Shown: in pieces, positions 7,821-14,948 of the stretch
Layout: every line of letters begins with the position of its first letter
Position numbering within the stretch: position 1 is the first letter of the stretch
Origin: Curtobacterium sp. 'Ferrero'
GTDB lineage: Bacteria > Actinomycetota > Actinomycetes > Actinomycetales > Microbacteriaceae
Length of the DNA stretch: 33,120 nt
Reading direction: 5' to 3'
NCBI RefSeq assembly: GCF_002412165.1
Contig: NZ_NXIA01000027.1
Span: 1 to 33,120, forward strand
Made by a program: the position numbers and the translations under genes
Notes under the pieces: model-generated
The model's input: the letters and a program-made list of their open reading frames with translations, nothing else
What the model was told of the DNA's origin: nothing
Databases searched by the model: none

Positions 7821-8324
7821 CTAGAGCTTGGTCGTGCCGCCGATCCCCGGACCCTCGGGGACGTCGGACGGTGCCACGTGCGCGCCGCCGCCCGACGGCA
7901 GGGCGCCGCCGTTCTGCGAGCGCAGCAGGTCGCGGATCTCGAGCAGCACCTCGACGTCGGTCGGCGGGACGTCCTGCGGCGTCTGCTCCTCGTTCTTCTG
8001 CACCCGCTCGAAGGCGACCTTCTTCAGGTGGTTCACCGGGAGGACGAGCGCGAAGTACACGACCGCCGCGACGATCACGAAGTTGATGACCGCGCCGAGC
8101 ACCGCACCGAACATGAGGGTCGCAGGCTTCCCGCCGGCGACGGTCGGGATGTCGACCTTGAACGCTTCGTCGAGACTCGACGCGTTGAACACCGCGCCGA
8201 TCGCGGGGTTGATCACGGCGTTCACGATGACGGTGACGATCGCGGTGAACGCGGCACCGATGACGACTGCGACAGCCAGGTCGATGACGTTGCCGCGGAG
8301 CAGGAACTCCTTGAAGCCCTTCAC
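7821..8324 (-). CDS. mscL: Large-conductance mechanosensitive channel MscL
   Basis: A 167-residue homopentameric membrane channel that opens under membrane tension during hypo-osmotic shock. The N-terminal amphipathic segment KGFKEFLLRGNVIDLAV is the family hallmark. TM1 (about 14-42) carries the small-residue AVAVVIGAAF pore lining, a periplasmic loop spans about 43-67, TM2 is at about 68-96 (GAVLGAVINFVIVAAVVYF), and a charged cytoplasmic helix is at about 115-138. The Gly/Pro-rich tail is longer than in E. coli MscL (136 residues). I chose GTG at 8324 because a strong GGAAGGAGG lies 5 nt upstream; an ATG 12 codons earlier (8360) would add a tail unlike the family. The gene is last of three on this strand after the FmdB-like gene, but a TAGGTT-like box at about 8361-8366 could give it its own promoter. 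Confidence 0.95.
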   Translation of the reverse strand: MKGFKEFLLRGNVIDLAVAVVIGAAFTAIVTVIVNAVINPAIGAVFNASSLDEAFKVDIPTVAGGKPATLMFGAVLGAVINFVIVAAVVYFALVLPVNHLKKVAFERVQKNEEQTPQDVPPTDVEVLLEIRDLLRSQNGGALPSGGGAHVAPSDVPEGPGIGGTTKL

Positions 8325-8384
8325 GCGGGCCTCCTTCCGGGTCGGGGACGGTGGCCCCAACCTACCGAGGAGGACGCCGTCCGG

Positions 8385-8696
8385 TCAGGAGGCGGCGGGC
8401 GCGGCCGGCTTCGACGCGGCCGGTGCCGAGGTGCTCGGCTTCGACTCCGACGTCCCGGAGCCCGATCCGGACCCGGACTTCGCGGACGCGCTCGACGACG
8501 ATCCCTCGCCGGCCGGCTTGGCACGGGAGTCGGTGCGGTAGAACCCGCCGCCGTTGAACGTGACGCCGACGGGGGAGAAGACCTTGCGCAGCGCTCCGCC
8601 GCAGACGGGGCACTCGGCGAGCGCCGCGTCGGAGAAGGACTGCTTGACGTCGAAGGCGTTGTCGCACTCGGTGCACCGGTACGAGTAGGTGGGCAC
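8385..8696 (-). CDS. FmdB-type zinc-ribbon protein with Ser/Gly/Ala-rich tail (Ruc/Rv0991c-like)
   Basis: A 103-residue protein. Residues 1-45 form an FmdB zinc ribbon with Cys8-x2-Cys11 and Cys29-x2-Cys32. The conserved FNGGGFYRTDSR stretch follows at about 47-58, and residues 60-103 are a low-complexity Ser/Gly/Lys/Ala tail. This layout matches M. tuberculosis Rv0991c (Ruc), described as a redox-regulated chaperone whose cysteines bind zinc and whose tail is disordered. The match in position is also good: next to 5-FTHF cyclo-ligase, as Rv0991c is next to Rv0992c. The GTG start lies 1 nt after the cyclo-ligase stop, behind a GGAG, so the two genes are almost certainly co-transcribed and translationally coupled. 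The family is clear; chaperone activity is inferred from the orthologue. Confidence 0.88.
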   Translation of the reverse strand: MPTYSYRCTECDNAFDVKQSFSDAALAECPVCGGALRKVFSPVGVTFNGGGFYRTDSRAKPAGEGSSSSASAKSGSGSGSGTSESKPSTSAPAASKPAAPAAS

Positions 8697-8697
8697 G

Positions 8698-9282
8698 CTA
8701 ACTCCGGAAGGTGATGATGCGCGACGGCGTGATGATGCCGTCGACGGGTTCGTCGTGGGTCTCGCGCGGGACCTCGTCGAGGTACTCCGCGTCGAAGATC
8801 ACAGCATAGACGGGCGGGCGGTTCGCCATGGACCCGAGGGTCTTGTCGTAGTAGCCGCGCCCCCAGCCCATGCGCACGCCGTCGTGGCCGACCGCCGCGG
8901 CCGGGGCCAGGATCGCGTCGACGTCGCCGAGCGCCAGCGGGGAGAGCACCTCGCCGACGACCTCCGGCATGCCGAACAGGCCCTCCCGCTCGGTGGTCCC
9001 GTCGCCGACGGCCCAGTCGAGCAGGCCGTCCTCGCGCGTGATCGGCAGCAGGACCCGGACGCCGTGCTCGAACGCCCACGCCAGGAACGGGCGCACGTCG
9101 GGTTCGTCCGGTGCCGACAGGTAGAGGGCCAGGGAGCGGACCTGCCGTTCCTCGACGAACCGCTGCAGGGTCTCGGTGAGGGCAAGCGAGTCGGCCTCCC
9201 GCTCGGTGCTGGTCCGGGTCCGCCGCCGCTGCCGGAGCTCGGCCCGCAGGGCGCGCTTCTCGTTGCCGAGGTCGGGCATCAT
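8698..9282 (-). CDS. 5-formyltetrahydrofolate cyclo-ligase
   Basis: A cytoplasmic enzyme of 194 residues that uses ATP to convert 5-formyl-THF to 5,10-methenyl-THF in one-carbon metabolism. The N-terminal NEKRALRAELRQRRR helix has the ATP-phosphate-binding basic residues. The substrate and ATP loop GWGRGYYDK (about 139-147) fits the family consensus G-x-G-x-GYYDR/K. ILAPAAAVGHDGVRMG precedes it, as usual. The frame could open at 9339, but the ATG at 9282 matches family length and lies 7 nt after a TAGACT box; a second ATG follows directly. The gene is divergent from galU, as Rv0992c is from Rv0993 in M. tuberculosis, and is followed by the coupled FmdB-like gene. Confidence 0.93.
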   Translation of the reverse strand: MMPDLGNEKRALRAELRQRRRTRTSTEREADSLALTETLQRFVEERQVRSLALYLSAPDEPDVRPFLAWAFEHGVRVLLPITREDGLLDWAVGDGTTEREGLFGMPEVVGEVLSPLALGDVDAILAPAAAVGHDGVRMGWGRGYYDKTLGSMANRPPVYAVIFDAEYLDEVPRETHDEPVDGIITPSRIITFRS

Positions 9283-9289
9283 GCCGAGG

Positions 9290-9295
9290 AGTCTA
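9290..9295 (-). promoter_or_regulatory. -10 box for the cyclo-ligase/FmdB-like pair
   Basis: TAGACT on the minus strand, 7 nt before the ATG at 9282, suggesting a leaderless transcript. The same hexamer appears before infC (20065) and the methyltransferase gene (21691). Confidence 0.6.
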
Positions 9296-9431
9296 GCGAC
9301 CGGACCCAGCGGCACCGCCGACCGGCCCGGCCGCACCACCGGGACCCACGCGCCCTTGCGGCTTCCCGCCGCCCCGCGCGCGAAGCCGTGTCCTCCGGAG
9401 GGACGACATGCCCCGTCCAGGGGTCATCCGA

Positions 9432-9437
9432 TACGTT
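9432..9437 (+). promoter_or_regulatory. -10 box for galU
   Basis: TACGTT, 6 nt before the ATG at 9444. It competes with a different reading in which the GGAGGG at 9397-9402 serves an in-frame ATG at 9408, giving 12 extra residues. Confidence 0.45.
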
Positions 9438-9443
9438 CCCTGC

Positions 9444-10334
9444 ATGGGCTTCCAGATTTCGAAAGCCGTGATCCCCGCCGCCGGCCTGGGCACGCGCTTC
9501 CTCCCCGCCACCAAGGCCATGCCGAAGGAGATGCTCCCGGTGGTCGACAAGCCGGCCATCCAGTACGTGGTGGAAGAGGCGGTCGGCGCGGGCCTGACCG
9601 ACGTGCTGATGATCACCGGTCGCAACAAGAACGCGCTCGAGAACCACTTCGACCACGTGTCCGAGCTCGAGGAGACCCTGAAGAAGAAGGGCGACCACGA
9701 GAAGCTGCAGAAGGTGAACCAGTCCACGGACCTCGCCGACATGCACTACGTCCGCCAGGGCGACCCGCTCGGCCTCGGCCACGCGGTGCTGCGCGCCAAG
9801 ATGCACGTCGGCCGCGAGCCGTTCGCGGTGCTCCTCGGTGACGACATCATCGACGCCCGCGACCCGCTGCTCAAGCGCATGATCGAGGTCCAGGGCGAGA
9901 AGAACGCCACCGTCGTCGCGCTGCTCGAGGTCCCGGCCTCGCAGACCCACATGTACGGCATCGCCACGGTCGAGGAGACCGACACCGACGACGTCGTCAA
10001 GATCACCGGCCTGGTCGAGAAGCCCCCGCAGGGCGAAGCCCCCTCGAACCTGGCGATCATCGGCCGCTACGTCATCCGCCCCGAGGTCTTCGACGTCCTC
10101 GAGAAGCAGGAGCCCGGCAAGGGCGGCGAGATCCAGCTCACCGACGCCCTCATGAAGATGGCCGGCGCCGAGGAATGGACCGGGGGCGTGTACGGCGTCG
10201 TGTTCCGTGGACGCCGGTACGACACCGGTGACAAACTCGACTACATCAAGGCGATCGTGCAGCTCGCCTCGGACCGCGACGACCTCGGCCCGGACCTGAA
10301 GTCCTGGCTCAAGGAGTTCAACGCGGGCGAATAG
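9444..10334 (+). CDS. galU: UTP-glucose-1-phosphate uridylyltransferase
   Basis: A 296-residue cytoplasmic nucleotidyltransferase making UDP-glucose from UTP and glucose 1-phosphate, the precursor of cell-wall and capsular sugars, trehalose and glycolipids. The nucleotide-binding signature AAGLGTRFLPATKAMPKEML is at residues 12-31. VVDKPAIQYVVEEAV, the GDDIID metal/UTP site, GLVEKPP and the C-terminal GRRYDTGDKLDYIKA follow, all characteristic of bacterial GalU. Length is normal. The start is uncertain: relatives begin near the ATG at 9444, but an ATG at 9408 has the better Shine-Dalgarno sequence (GGAGGG, 5 nt away). The gene is divergent from 5-FTHF cyclo-ligase. In M. tuberculosis galU is followed by moeA1/glp and then rimJ; here the rimJ-like gene follows directly. 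Confidence 0.96.
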   Translation: MGFQISKAVIPAAGLGTRFLPATKAMPKEMLPVVDKPAIQYVVEEAVGAGLTDVLMITGRNKNALENHFDHVSELEETLKKKGDHEKLQKVNQSTDLADMHYVRQGDPLGLGHAVLRAKMHVGREPFAVLLGDDIIDARDPLLKRMIEVQGEKNATVVALLEVPASQTHMYGIATVEETDTDDVVKITGLVEKPPQGEAPSNLAIIGRYVIRPEVFDVLEKQEPGKGGEIQLTDALMKMAGAEEWTGGVYGVVFRGRRYDTGDKLDYIKAIVQLASDRDDLGPDLKSWLKEFNAGE

Positions 10335-10336
10335 CC

Positions 10337-10377
10337 GACCCGTCGCCGAACGGGTCCGGGGGTTCCCCGGGCCCGTT
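10337..10377 (+). terminator. galU terminator with two mutually exclusive hairpins
   Basis: A first hairpin pairs GACCCGT (10337-10343) with ACGGGTC (10350-10356). A second, stronger one pairs 10349-10361 with 10365-10377 over 13 bp, including one G-U pair, with a GTT loop. The two share 10350-10356 and cannot form together. No U-tract follows. The likely role is to end or reduce transcription between galU and the acetyltransferase gene. Confidence 0.6.
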
Positions 10378-10402
10378 CTGCGCATCCGGAGGAACCACAC
10401 CG

Positions 10403-11062
10403 ATGACGACCATCCCGACCCTCTCGCACGGGCGGGTCACCATCCGGCCGCTCCGGCTCCGCGACACCCGCGACCTCGACGTCGCCCTCGCGTCGAACCG
10501 CGGCTGGCTCCGGACCTGGGAGGCGACGAACCCCTCCGGCCACATGTCCACCGACGTCCGGGGCAGCATCCGCGCGCTGCAGGCGAACGCCCGCGCGGGC
10601 CTGGGGCTGCCGTTCGCGATGGAGCTCGACGGTCGGTTCGTCGGCCAGCTCAACGTCTCGGGTATCACGTACGGCTCACTGGCGAGCGCGTCGATCGGCT
10701 ACTGGGTGGTGGAGGACGCCGCCGGGCACAACGTCACCCCGACCGCCGTCGCCATGGCCGTCGACCACTGCTTCCGCTCGGTCGGCATCCACCGGATCGA
10801 GATCTGCATCCGTCCCGAGAACGCGCCGAGCCTGCGGGTGGTCGAGAAGCTCGGCTTCCGGTACGAGGGACTCCGCCGGCGCTACATCCACATCAACGGC
10901 GACTGGCGCGACCACTTCTGCTTCGCCCTGGTCGCCGAGGAGGTCCGCGAGGGCGTCCTCGAACGCTGGGTGCAGGGCCGGGTCCCGCCCGGGACGGGTA
11001 GCGTGCCGCTCGCGGCCCGCGACGAAGCCGCGATGCCGATCCACACGACGCCGCGTCTCTGA
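10403..11062 (+). CDS. GNAT-family N-acetyltransferase, RimJ/RimL-like
   Basis: A 219-residue acetyl-CoA-dependent acetyltransferase, probably acting on a protein N-terminus or small amine. The N-terminal beta strand VTIRPLRLRDTRDL is at about 11-24. GYWVVEDAAGHNVTPTAVAM (about 98-117) is the region before the acetyl-CoA pyrophosphate loop. HRIEICIRPENAPSLRVVEKLGFRYEGLRRRYI (about 132-164) is the hallmark RimJ/RimL C-terminal half. Usual GNATs have Q/R-x2-G-x-G/A in the loop; here GHNVTPTA departs slightly, as in other RimJ-like proteins. A GGAGGA lies 9 nt before the ATG. Its place between galU and the SepX/GlpR-like gene matches Rv0995. The tail after about 190 is unstructured. The substrate is unknown. 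Confidence 0.9.
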   Translation: MTTIPTLSHGRVTIRPLRLRDTRDLDVALASNRGWLRTWEATNPSGHMSTDVRGSIRALQANARAGLGLPFAMELDGRFVGQLNVSGITYGSLASASIGYWVVEDAAGHNVTPTAVAMAVDHCFRSVGIHRIEICIRPENAPSLRVVEKLGFRYEGLRRRYIHINGDWRDHFCFALVAEEVREGVLERWVQGRVPPGTGSVPLAARDEAAMPIHTTPRL

Positions 11063-11164
11063 CGCAGCCGGTCCGGCCTGGAGGCACGGCTCGGCTCCCA
11101 CGGATTCCCCTGCGACACGCGCAACACGCGTCCGGCAATCACCGGCCGCGGCTGGCCGCGCCCC

Positions 11165-11170
11165 TACCGT
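11165..11170 (+). promoter_or_regulatory. -10 box for the SepX/GlpR-like gene
   Basis: TACCGT, 6 nt before the ATG at 11177, with no Shine-Dalgarno sequence; probably a leaderless transcript. Confidence 0.5.
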
Positions 11171-11176
11171 TGGCGC

Positions 11177-12286
11177 ATGGCAGGTATCGGCTCCTGGGGC
11201 GGCGGCATCGTGCTGCTCCTCGCAGCCGTCCTCTGGCTCGTCTACCTCATGCCGTCCTGGGCGGCCCGACGGCAGTACCTCGCCACCGAACGCAACGCCA
11301 TCCGGCTGCAGCAGACGCTCCGCATCCTGGCCCAGACGGCCGAACTGCCGGAGGAGGTCCGCGTCGAGATGAACGCCAAGTCCCTCGCCGAGGCGCAGCG
11401 CGTCGCCCGCTCGGAGGAGGCCAAGCGTGCGGCCATCGCCCGGGCACACGAGGCTGCCCGGCAGCGCGAGATCACCCGCCGACTCGCGGAGCAGGCCCCC
11501 GTGTTGGAGCGGGCGGCGAACGTCCCGGCGCTCACCGCCATGCGGATGCGCCGCTCCCGGCTCGGCGCGACCCTGCTCGGCACCCTCGGACTCGTCGTGA
11601 CCGTCCTGGTCCTGGTGGCGGCACCGTCGCTGTGGCTCGTCGCGGTCGCGGGGCTCGTCGTCGCCGGCGGTTCCGTCGCGGTCCTCACCCAGCTCCACCA
11701 GGTGGCGAAGGCGCGGAGGGCGCGTGCCGCGGCCGCCGCGCCGGAGCCGACCCGTGCCTCCCGGCCGTCGACGGCGTGGACGGACCCCGCCCCGCCGCTG
11801 TCGACCGAGGCGCCCGCAGCGCCCGTGCGCGACCGGAGCTGGACGCCAGCGCGGGTGCCGAAGCCGCTCTACGTGGAGCGTCCCGCGGAACCCGCCGCGG
11901 CGCCGGAGTCGTCGGCGGAACTCGCGGCGCGACTGCGGGAGCGTGTCGCCGAGGCGAAGGCCGAGGCCGACGCCGAGGCCGCCGCGATCCGTGCCGGTGC
12001 CACCGACCCGACGCTCGCGACGGTCTCGCGCATGCGTCCCGACGTCGAGGAGGCGGCCGCGTCGCTGTCCTCGCACGACCAGGGTCGGCTCGCCGAGCGT
12101 CTCGGACTGCGGGCGCCGGCGGCAGCGCAGCAGTCCGAGCCCGAGTCGACCGCCGCCGAGGCCGCCGTCGAGGCCGCCGTCGAACCAGGGCCGCCGAGCC
12201 GCTGGGCCGGGATGGGCGTCATCGACGAGGACGCGTACCAGCAGGCGGACCTCGACGCGATCATGCGGCGGCGTCGGGCGGTCTGA
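11177..12286 (+). CDS. Membrane protein resembling actinobacterial divisome protein SepX/GlpR
   Basis: A 369-residue protein. It has an N-terminal membrane segment (about 10-28, IVLLLAAVLWLVYLMPSW) followed by ARRQYLATERNAIRLQQTLR, a long basic/acidic helix likely to be a coiled coil (about 55-110), two close hydrophobic segments (about 129-148 and 152-171), and a disordered Ala/Pro/Glu-rich cytoplasmic tail ending in WAGMGVIDEDAYQQADLDAIMRRRR, which looks conserved. The opening W-x2-YL-x-P-x-W-x-RR pattern resembles Streptomyces SepX, and the position after galU and rimJ is that of Rv0996. SepX in Streptomyces and GlpR in Corynebacterium are division-site membrane proteins; GlpR works with the gephyrin-like Glp. 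The assignment rests on pattern and gene order and is an inference. Confidence 0.72.
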   Translation: MAGIGSWGGGIVLLLAAVLWLVYLMPSWAARRQYLATERNAIRLQQTLRILAQTAELPEEVRVEMNAKSLAEAQRVARSEEAKRAAIARAHEAARQREITRRLAEQAPVLERAANVPALTAMRMRRSRLGATLLGTLGLVVTVLVLVAAPSLWLVAVAGLVVAGGSVAVLTQLHQVAKARRARAAAAAPEPTRASRPSTAWTDPAPPLSTEAPAAPVRDRSWTPARVPKPLYVERPAEPAAAPESSAELAARLRERVAEAKAEADAEAAAIRAGATDPTLATVSRMRPDVEEAAASLSSHDQGRLAERLGLRAPAAAQQSEPESTAAEAAVEAAVEPGPPSRWAGMGVIDEDAYQQADLDAIMRRRRAV

Positions 12287-12341
12287 CCCGCGGCACGCCC
12301 GGACCCGTGGCGGCGATTTCTGTTCCCGACTGCCCTGGTGC

Positions 12342-12347
12342 TAGGGT
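12342..12347 (+). promoter_or_regulatory. -10 box for tRNA-Ala
   Basis: TAGGGT, 12 nt before the mature tRNA 5' end. A weak TTCTGT at 12318, 18 bp upstream, may be the -35. Confidence 0.45.
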
Positions 12348-12359
12348 TGACGAGTCCTT

Positions 12360-12435
12360 GGGGCTATGGCGCAGTTGGTAGCGCGTCTCGTTCGCAATGA
12401 GAAGGTCAGGGGTTCGAATCCCCTTAGCTCCACCA
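12360..12435 (+). tRNA. tRNA-Ala(CGC)
   Basis: A complete cloverleaf. Acceptor GGGGCTA (12360-12366) pairs with TAGCTCC (12425-12431) with one G-U. The D arm is GCGC/GCGC, and the anticodon stem TCTCG/TGAGA has a loop TTCGCAA, so the anticodon is CGC, decoding the alanine codon GCG. The T arm is AGGGGTTCGAATCCCCT. A discriminator A (12432) and an encoded CCA (12433-12435) follow. GCG is frequent in the surrounding genes. Confidence 0.97.
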
Positions 12436-12438
12436 GAC

Positions 12439-12470
12439 ACGAAGGGCCACCCGACCGGGTGGCCCTTCGT
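12439..12470 (+). terminator. Terminator of tRNA-Ala
   Basis: A 15-bp perfect inverted repeat (ACGAAGGGCCACCCG at 12439-12453 and its complement at 12456-12470) separated by 2 nt, starting 3 nt after the encoded CCA. A short TCG/T-rich stretch follows. Strong intrinsic terminator shape. Confidence 0.8.
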
Positions 12471-12545
12471 CGTTGCTGCCGTCGTCGCCGTGGCGTCCTG
12501 CCGTTGTCCCACGCCCGTCTTCCCGCGTTCGTCGGCGGTGTCGCC

Positions 12546-12551
12546 TACCCT
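12546..12551 (+). promoter_or_regulatory. -10 box for the lipoprotein amidase gene
   Basis: TACCCT, 9 nt before the ATG at 12561; no Shine-Dalgarno sequence between them. Confidence 0.45.
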
Positions 12552-12560
12552 GGACGGGTC

Positions 12561-13595
12561 ATGACTGCCTCGTACACGCGCCGCACCCTCTTCTCGCTCG
12601 CCGGCGTCGTCGGCGTCGGCCTGGCCGTCGCGGCGTGCTCGTCGGACGGCGACGCGAAGGGCGCTGCGACCCGACGCCCCGGGTCGGCCGGGTCGTCCTC
12701 GGCGACGACGGAGCCGACTGCTGCGCGGCTCGGGCCCGCACAGGTCCCGTTGGCCGGTGGCGTCACCGTCACGGTGACGGGGAGTGGCCTCGGGGCGGTC
12801 CGCGGGGTCACGGTCGGCGGTGTCGCCGCTCGTGACGTGCGCGCGACGGCGACGACGGTCACCTTCACCGCGCCGCACCAGGCGATGTACACCGCGGGCG
12901 GCGCGGACGTGGCGCTCTTCACCACCGCGGTCGAGCCGACCCCGTCCGCCAACCAGACCTCCGACGGCAACGGCAGTCAGGCCAACGACGGGCAGGCCGG
13001 GGCGACGCAGGACACGACGACCTCCAGCCCGACGCCGACCGCCGCCCCGACCCCCGACGTGTCCGCCGCGGTGGCGACGACCACGCTCACCTACGCCGCG
13101 CTCACCGACGTCGACCGGCAGCTCGAGTACGCGATGCGGTACTGGAAGGACTACAACCTCGCCGAGTACGGCACCATGAACCCGATCGGCGGCGACTGCG
13201 CGAACTACGTCAGCCAGACCCTGATCGCCCGCGGCTGGCAGCAGCGCGACGACTGGTACAGCCGCGACGCCGGGGCCGCGCACTCCGCCACCTGGACGTA
13301 CTGCCCGGCGATGGACCCCTGGCTGACCGAGCACGGCGCCGAGCTCGGACTGACCCGGCGGTCGCTCGACGAGCGCGACAAGGTGCGGGTGGGCGACATC
13401 GTGTTCTACGACTGGAACGACAACGACTCGCCGGACCACACCACGATCGTCTCGGAGGTGTTCACGGAGCCGGACGGCACGGTCCGCATCAAGTCGGCGA
13501 GCCACAACCAGGACGGACCGTACCGCGACCTCGACGAGATGATCACGGTGCAGCACCCCGGCGGGACGGCCTGGTTCCACACCTTCGACGCGTGA
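12561..13595 (+). CDS. Secreted lipoprotein with IPT/TIG-like and amidase (Amidase_6) domains
   Basis: A 344-residue exported protein. The signal peptide (1-25) has twin arginines (R7-R8) and a hydrophobic core, and ends in a lipobox with Cys26 (VAAC), so it is probably a lipid-anchored Tat substrate. Residues 27-55 are a Ser/Thr-rich spacer. Residues about 56-125 resemble an IPT/TIG Ig-like fold (GGVTVTVTGSGLGAVRGVTVGGV). About 126-175 is a Thr/Pro/Gln-rich linker. About 178-344 match Amidase_6, with catalytic Cys213 in GGDCANYVSQTL and a probable His293 in SPDHTTIVSE. Members of this family are putative peptidoglycan or peptide amidases. The reading frame continues upstream through the tRNA, but the ATG at 12561 sets the signal peptide correctly. 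The true substrate is unknown. Confidence 0.88.
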   Translation: MTASYTRRTLFSLAGVVGVGLAVAACSSDGDAKGAATRRPGSAGSSSATTEPTAARLGPAQVPLAGGVTVTVTGSGLGAVRGVTVGGVAARDVRATATTVTFTAPHQAMYTAGGADVALFTTAVEPTPSANQTSDGNGSQANDGQAGATQDTTTSSPTPTAAPTPDVSAAVATTTLTYAALTDVDRQLEYAMRYWKDYNLAEYGTMNPIGGDCANYVSQTLIARGWQQRDDWYSRDAGAAHSATWTYCPAMDPWLTEHGAELGLTRRSLDERDKVRVGDIVFYDWNDNDSPDHTTIVSEVFTEPDGTVRIKSASHNQDGPYRDLDEMITVQHPGGTAWFHTFDA

Positions 13596-13618
13596 TCCCG
13601 TCCGCCTGACGCCGTGGG

Positions 13619-14824
13619 TCAGGGGTACCCGAGGAACCACAGCAGCACGATCGCGACCGGCTGCAGGCACACCCCGACCACCAGCCACGTCACCGCCCGC
13701 CGCCTCGTGCCCACGAACACGTCCGCCCCGAGGAGCGGTGCCGTCGGCATGAGCAGTCGGGGGAGGGACTGCTGCGGCAGGAACACCGCCACCAGGTACA
13801 GCGCGTACGCCGCGGTGAACGACACCACGTCGACCCCGAGCGCGCGGACGTCCCGCCGGCACCAGAACCACACGGCGCCCGCCAGCACGAGCACCACGAG
13901 CACGACCCCGGCCGGACCGAGCCACGTCCCCGCCATCGTGAACCACGGGGTGAGCGGCACGAAGTGCTGCCGACCGACGAAACCCACCCACCACGACAGC
14001 TCGGTGTCGAGGTACGCGCCGAACCGCCCCGTCACCGCCGACGCGACGACCGGCCACGCCAAGCCGGCCGCGGCGACGACCAACCCGGACACCACGACCG
14101 CCACCCGGTCACGCCACCGGAACGCCGGTCCGTCCCGCAGCCACCGCACGACGAGGTGGACCGCGAGCGCGACGGCCAGTGCCAGCACCCCGGGCTTCGT
14201 GAACGCGGCGACCAGGCCGAGCGGTGCGACCAGCCAGTACCGGTGCCGGACCAGGGCAAGCAGCGCGCCGAAGAGCAGCAGGAGGAACAGGCTCTCGGCG
14301 TAGGCGACCTGCAGCAGGAACCCGGTCGGCGCGAAGGCGAACAGTGCGGTCGCCCACCGTGCGGCCCGGTCGTCTCGCACGGCCCGCACGAGCCGGTAGA
14401 GCACGACGCAGGCGCCCGCTCCGGCGAGCGTGGCGACGACCACGCCCGCCACCCAGAACGACCCACCCACGAGCGGCTGCACGACGCGCGCCAGCCACGG
14501 GAACACCGGCAGGAACGCCCACGCGTTCGGCAGCACGTGTCCGGCCGTGTCGACGGGGACGGTCGCCGGGTACCCGTGCTCCGCGATCGTGCGGTAGAAC
14601 GACGCGTCCCACGAGCCGGAGAACGTCCAGAACGACGCATCGCGTCGGTACGACGCGAACGGCCAGCCGTTCGCCGTCGCGACCCACCAGAGCGTCCCGA
14701 GCAGGAGCGTGCTCAGGGCCCGTGAACCCAGCCACAGGAGCAGGGGAGCCGTCCACGCGCTGTGGCGCGCCTCCAGGACGGTCCGCAGCCTGGAGGCGCG
14801 GGTCGGCTCCGCCACGTCCGTCAC
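13619..14824 (-). CDS. Polytopic membrane mannosyltransferase, PIG-V-like (GT-C fold)
   Basis: A 401-residue membrane protein with about nine to eleven hydrophobic segments. The first extracytoplasmic loop after TM1 contains SWDASFYRTIAEHGYP (W72, D73), resembling the WD-x-x-W/F-Y-x-x-IAEHGY motif of PIG-V/GPI mannosyltransferase 2. FLPVFPWLARVVQPL follows. GT-C enzymes of this kind take the sugar from a polyprenyl-phosphate donor and act on the outer face of the membrane. I use GTG at 14824, where relatives usually start; the frame also allows an ATG at 14884. It is convergent with the amidase gene (24 nt apart) and divergent from the hydrolase gene. The acceptor, perhaps a cell-wall glycan or lipid, is unknown. 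Confidence 0.8.
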   Translation of the reverse strand: MTDVAEPTRASRLRTVLEARHSAWTAPLLLWLGSRALSTLLLGTLWWVATANGWPFASYRRDASFWTFSGSWDASFYRTIAEHGYPATVPVDTAGHVLPNAWAFLPVFPWLARVVQPLVGGSFWVAGVVVATLAGAGACVVLYRLVRAVRDDRAARWATALFAFAPTGFLLQVAYAESLFLLLLFGALLALVRHRYWLVAPLGLVAAFTKPGVLALAVALAVHLVVRWLRDGPAFRWRDRVAVVVSGLVVAAAGLAWPVVASAVTGRFGAYLDTELSWWVGFVGRQHFVPLTPWFTMAGTWLGPAGVVLVVLVLAGAVWFWCRRDVRALGVDVVSFTAAYALYLVAVFLPQQSLPRLLMPTAPLLGADVFVGTRRRAVTWLVVGVCLQPVAIVLLWFLGYP

Positions 14825-14948
14825 CGGACGATCCTCGCACGCTGCGCAGCAGCGGGTGGGTTGTCCGATCCGCGTAGCGCCCACGGTCCTCGAAGCAGCG
14901 CCGGGTTGGTTCGGACGGGTTCCCTGTCAACGAGCGTGAGGAGAGACC

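Noticed and set aside
12360..12435. tRNA-Ala as an integration (att) site
   Set aside because: No integrase, no repeat of the tRNA 3' end within the window, and the flanking genes are core type.
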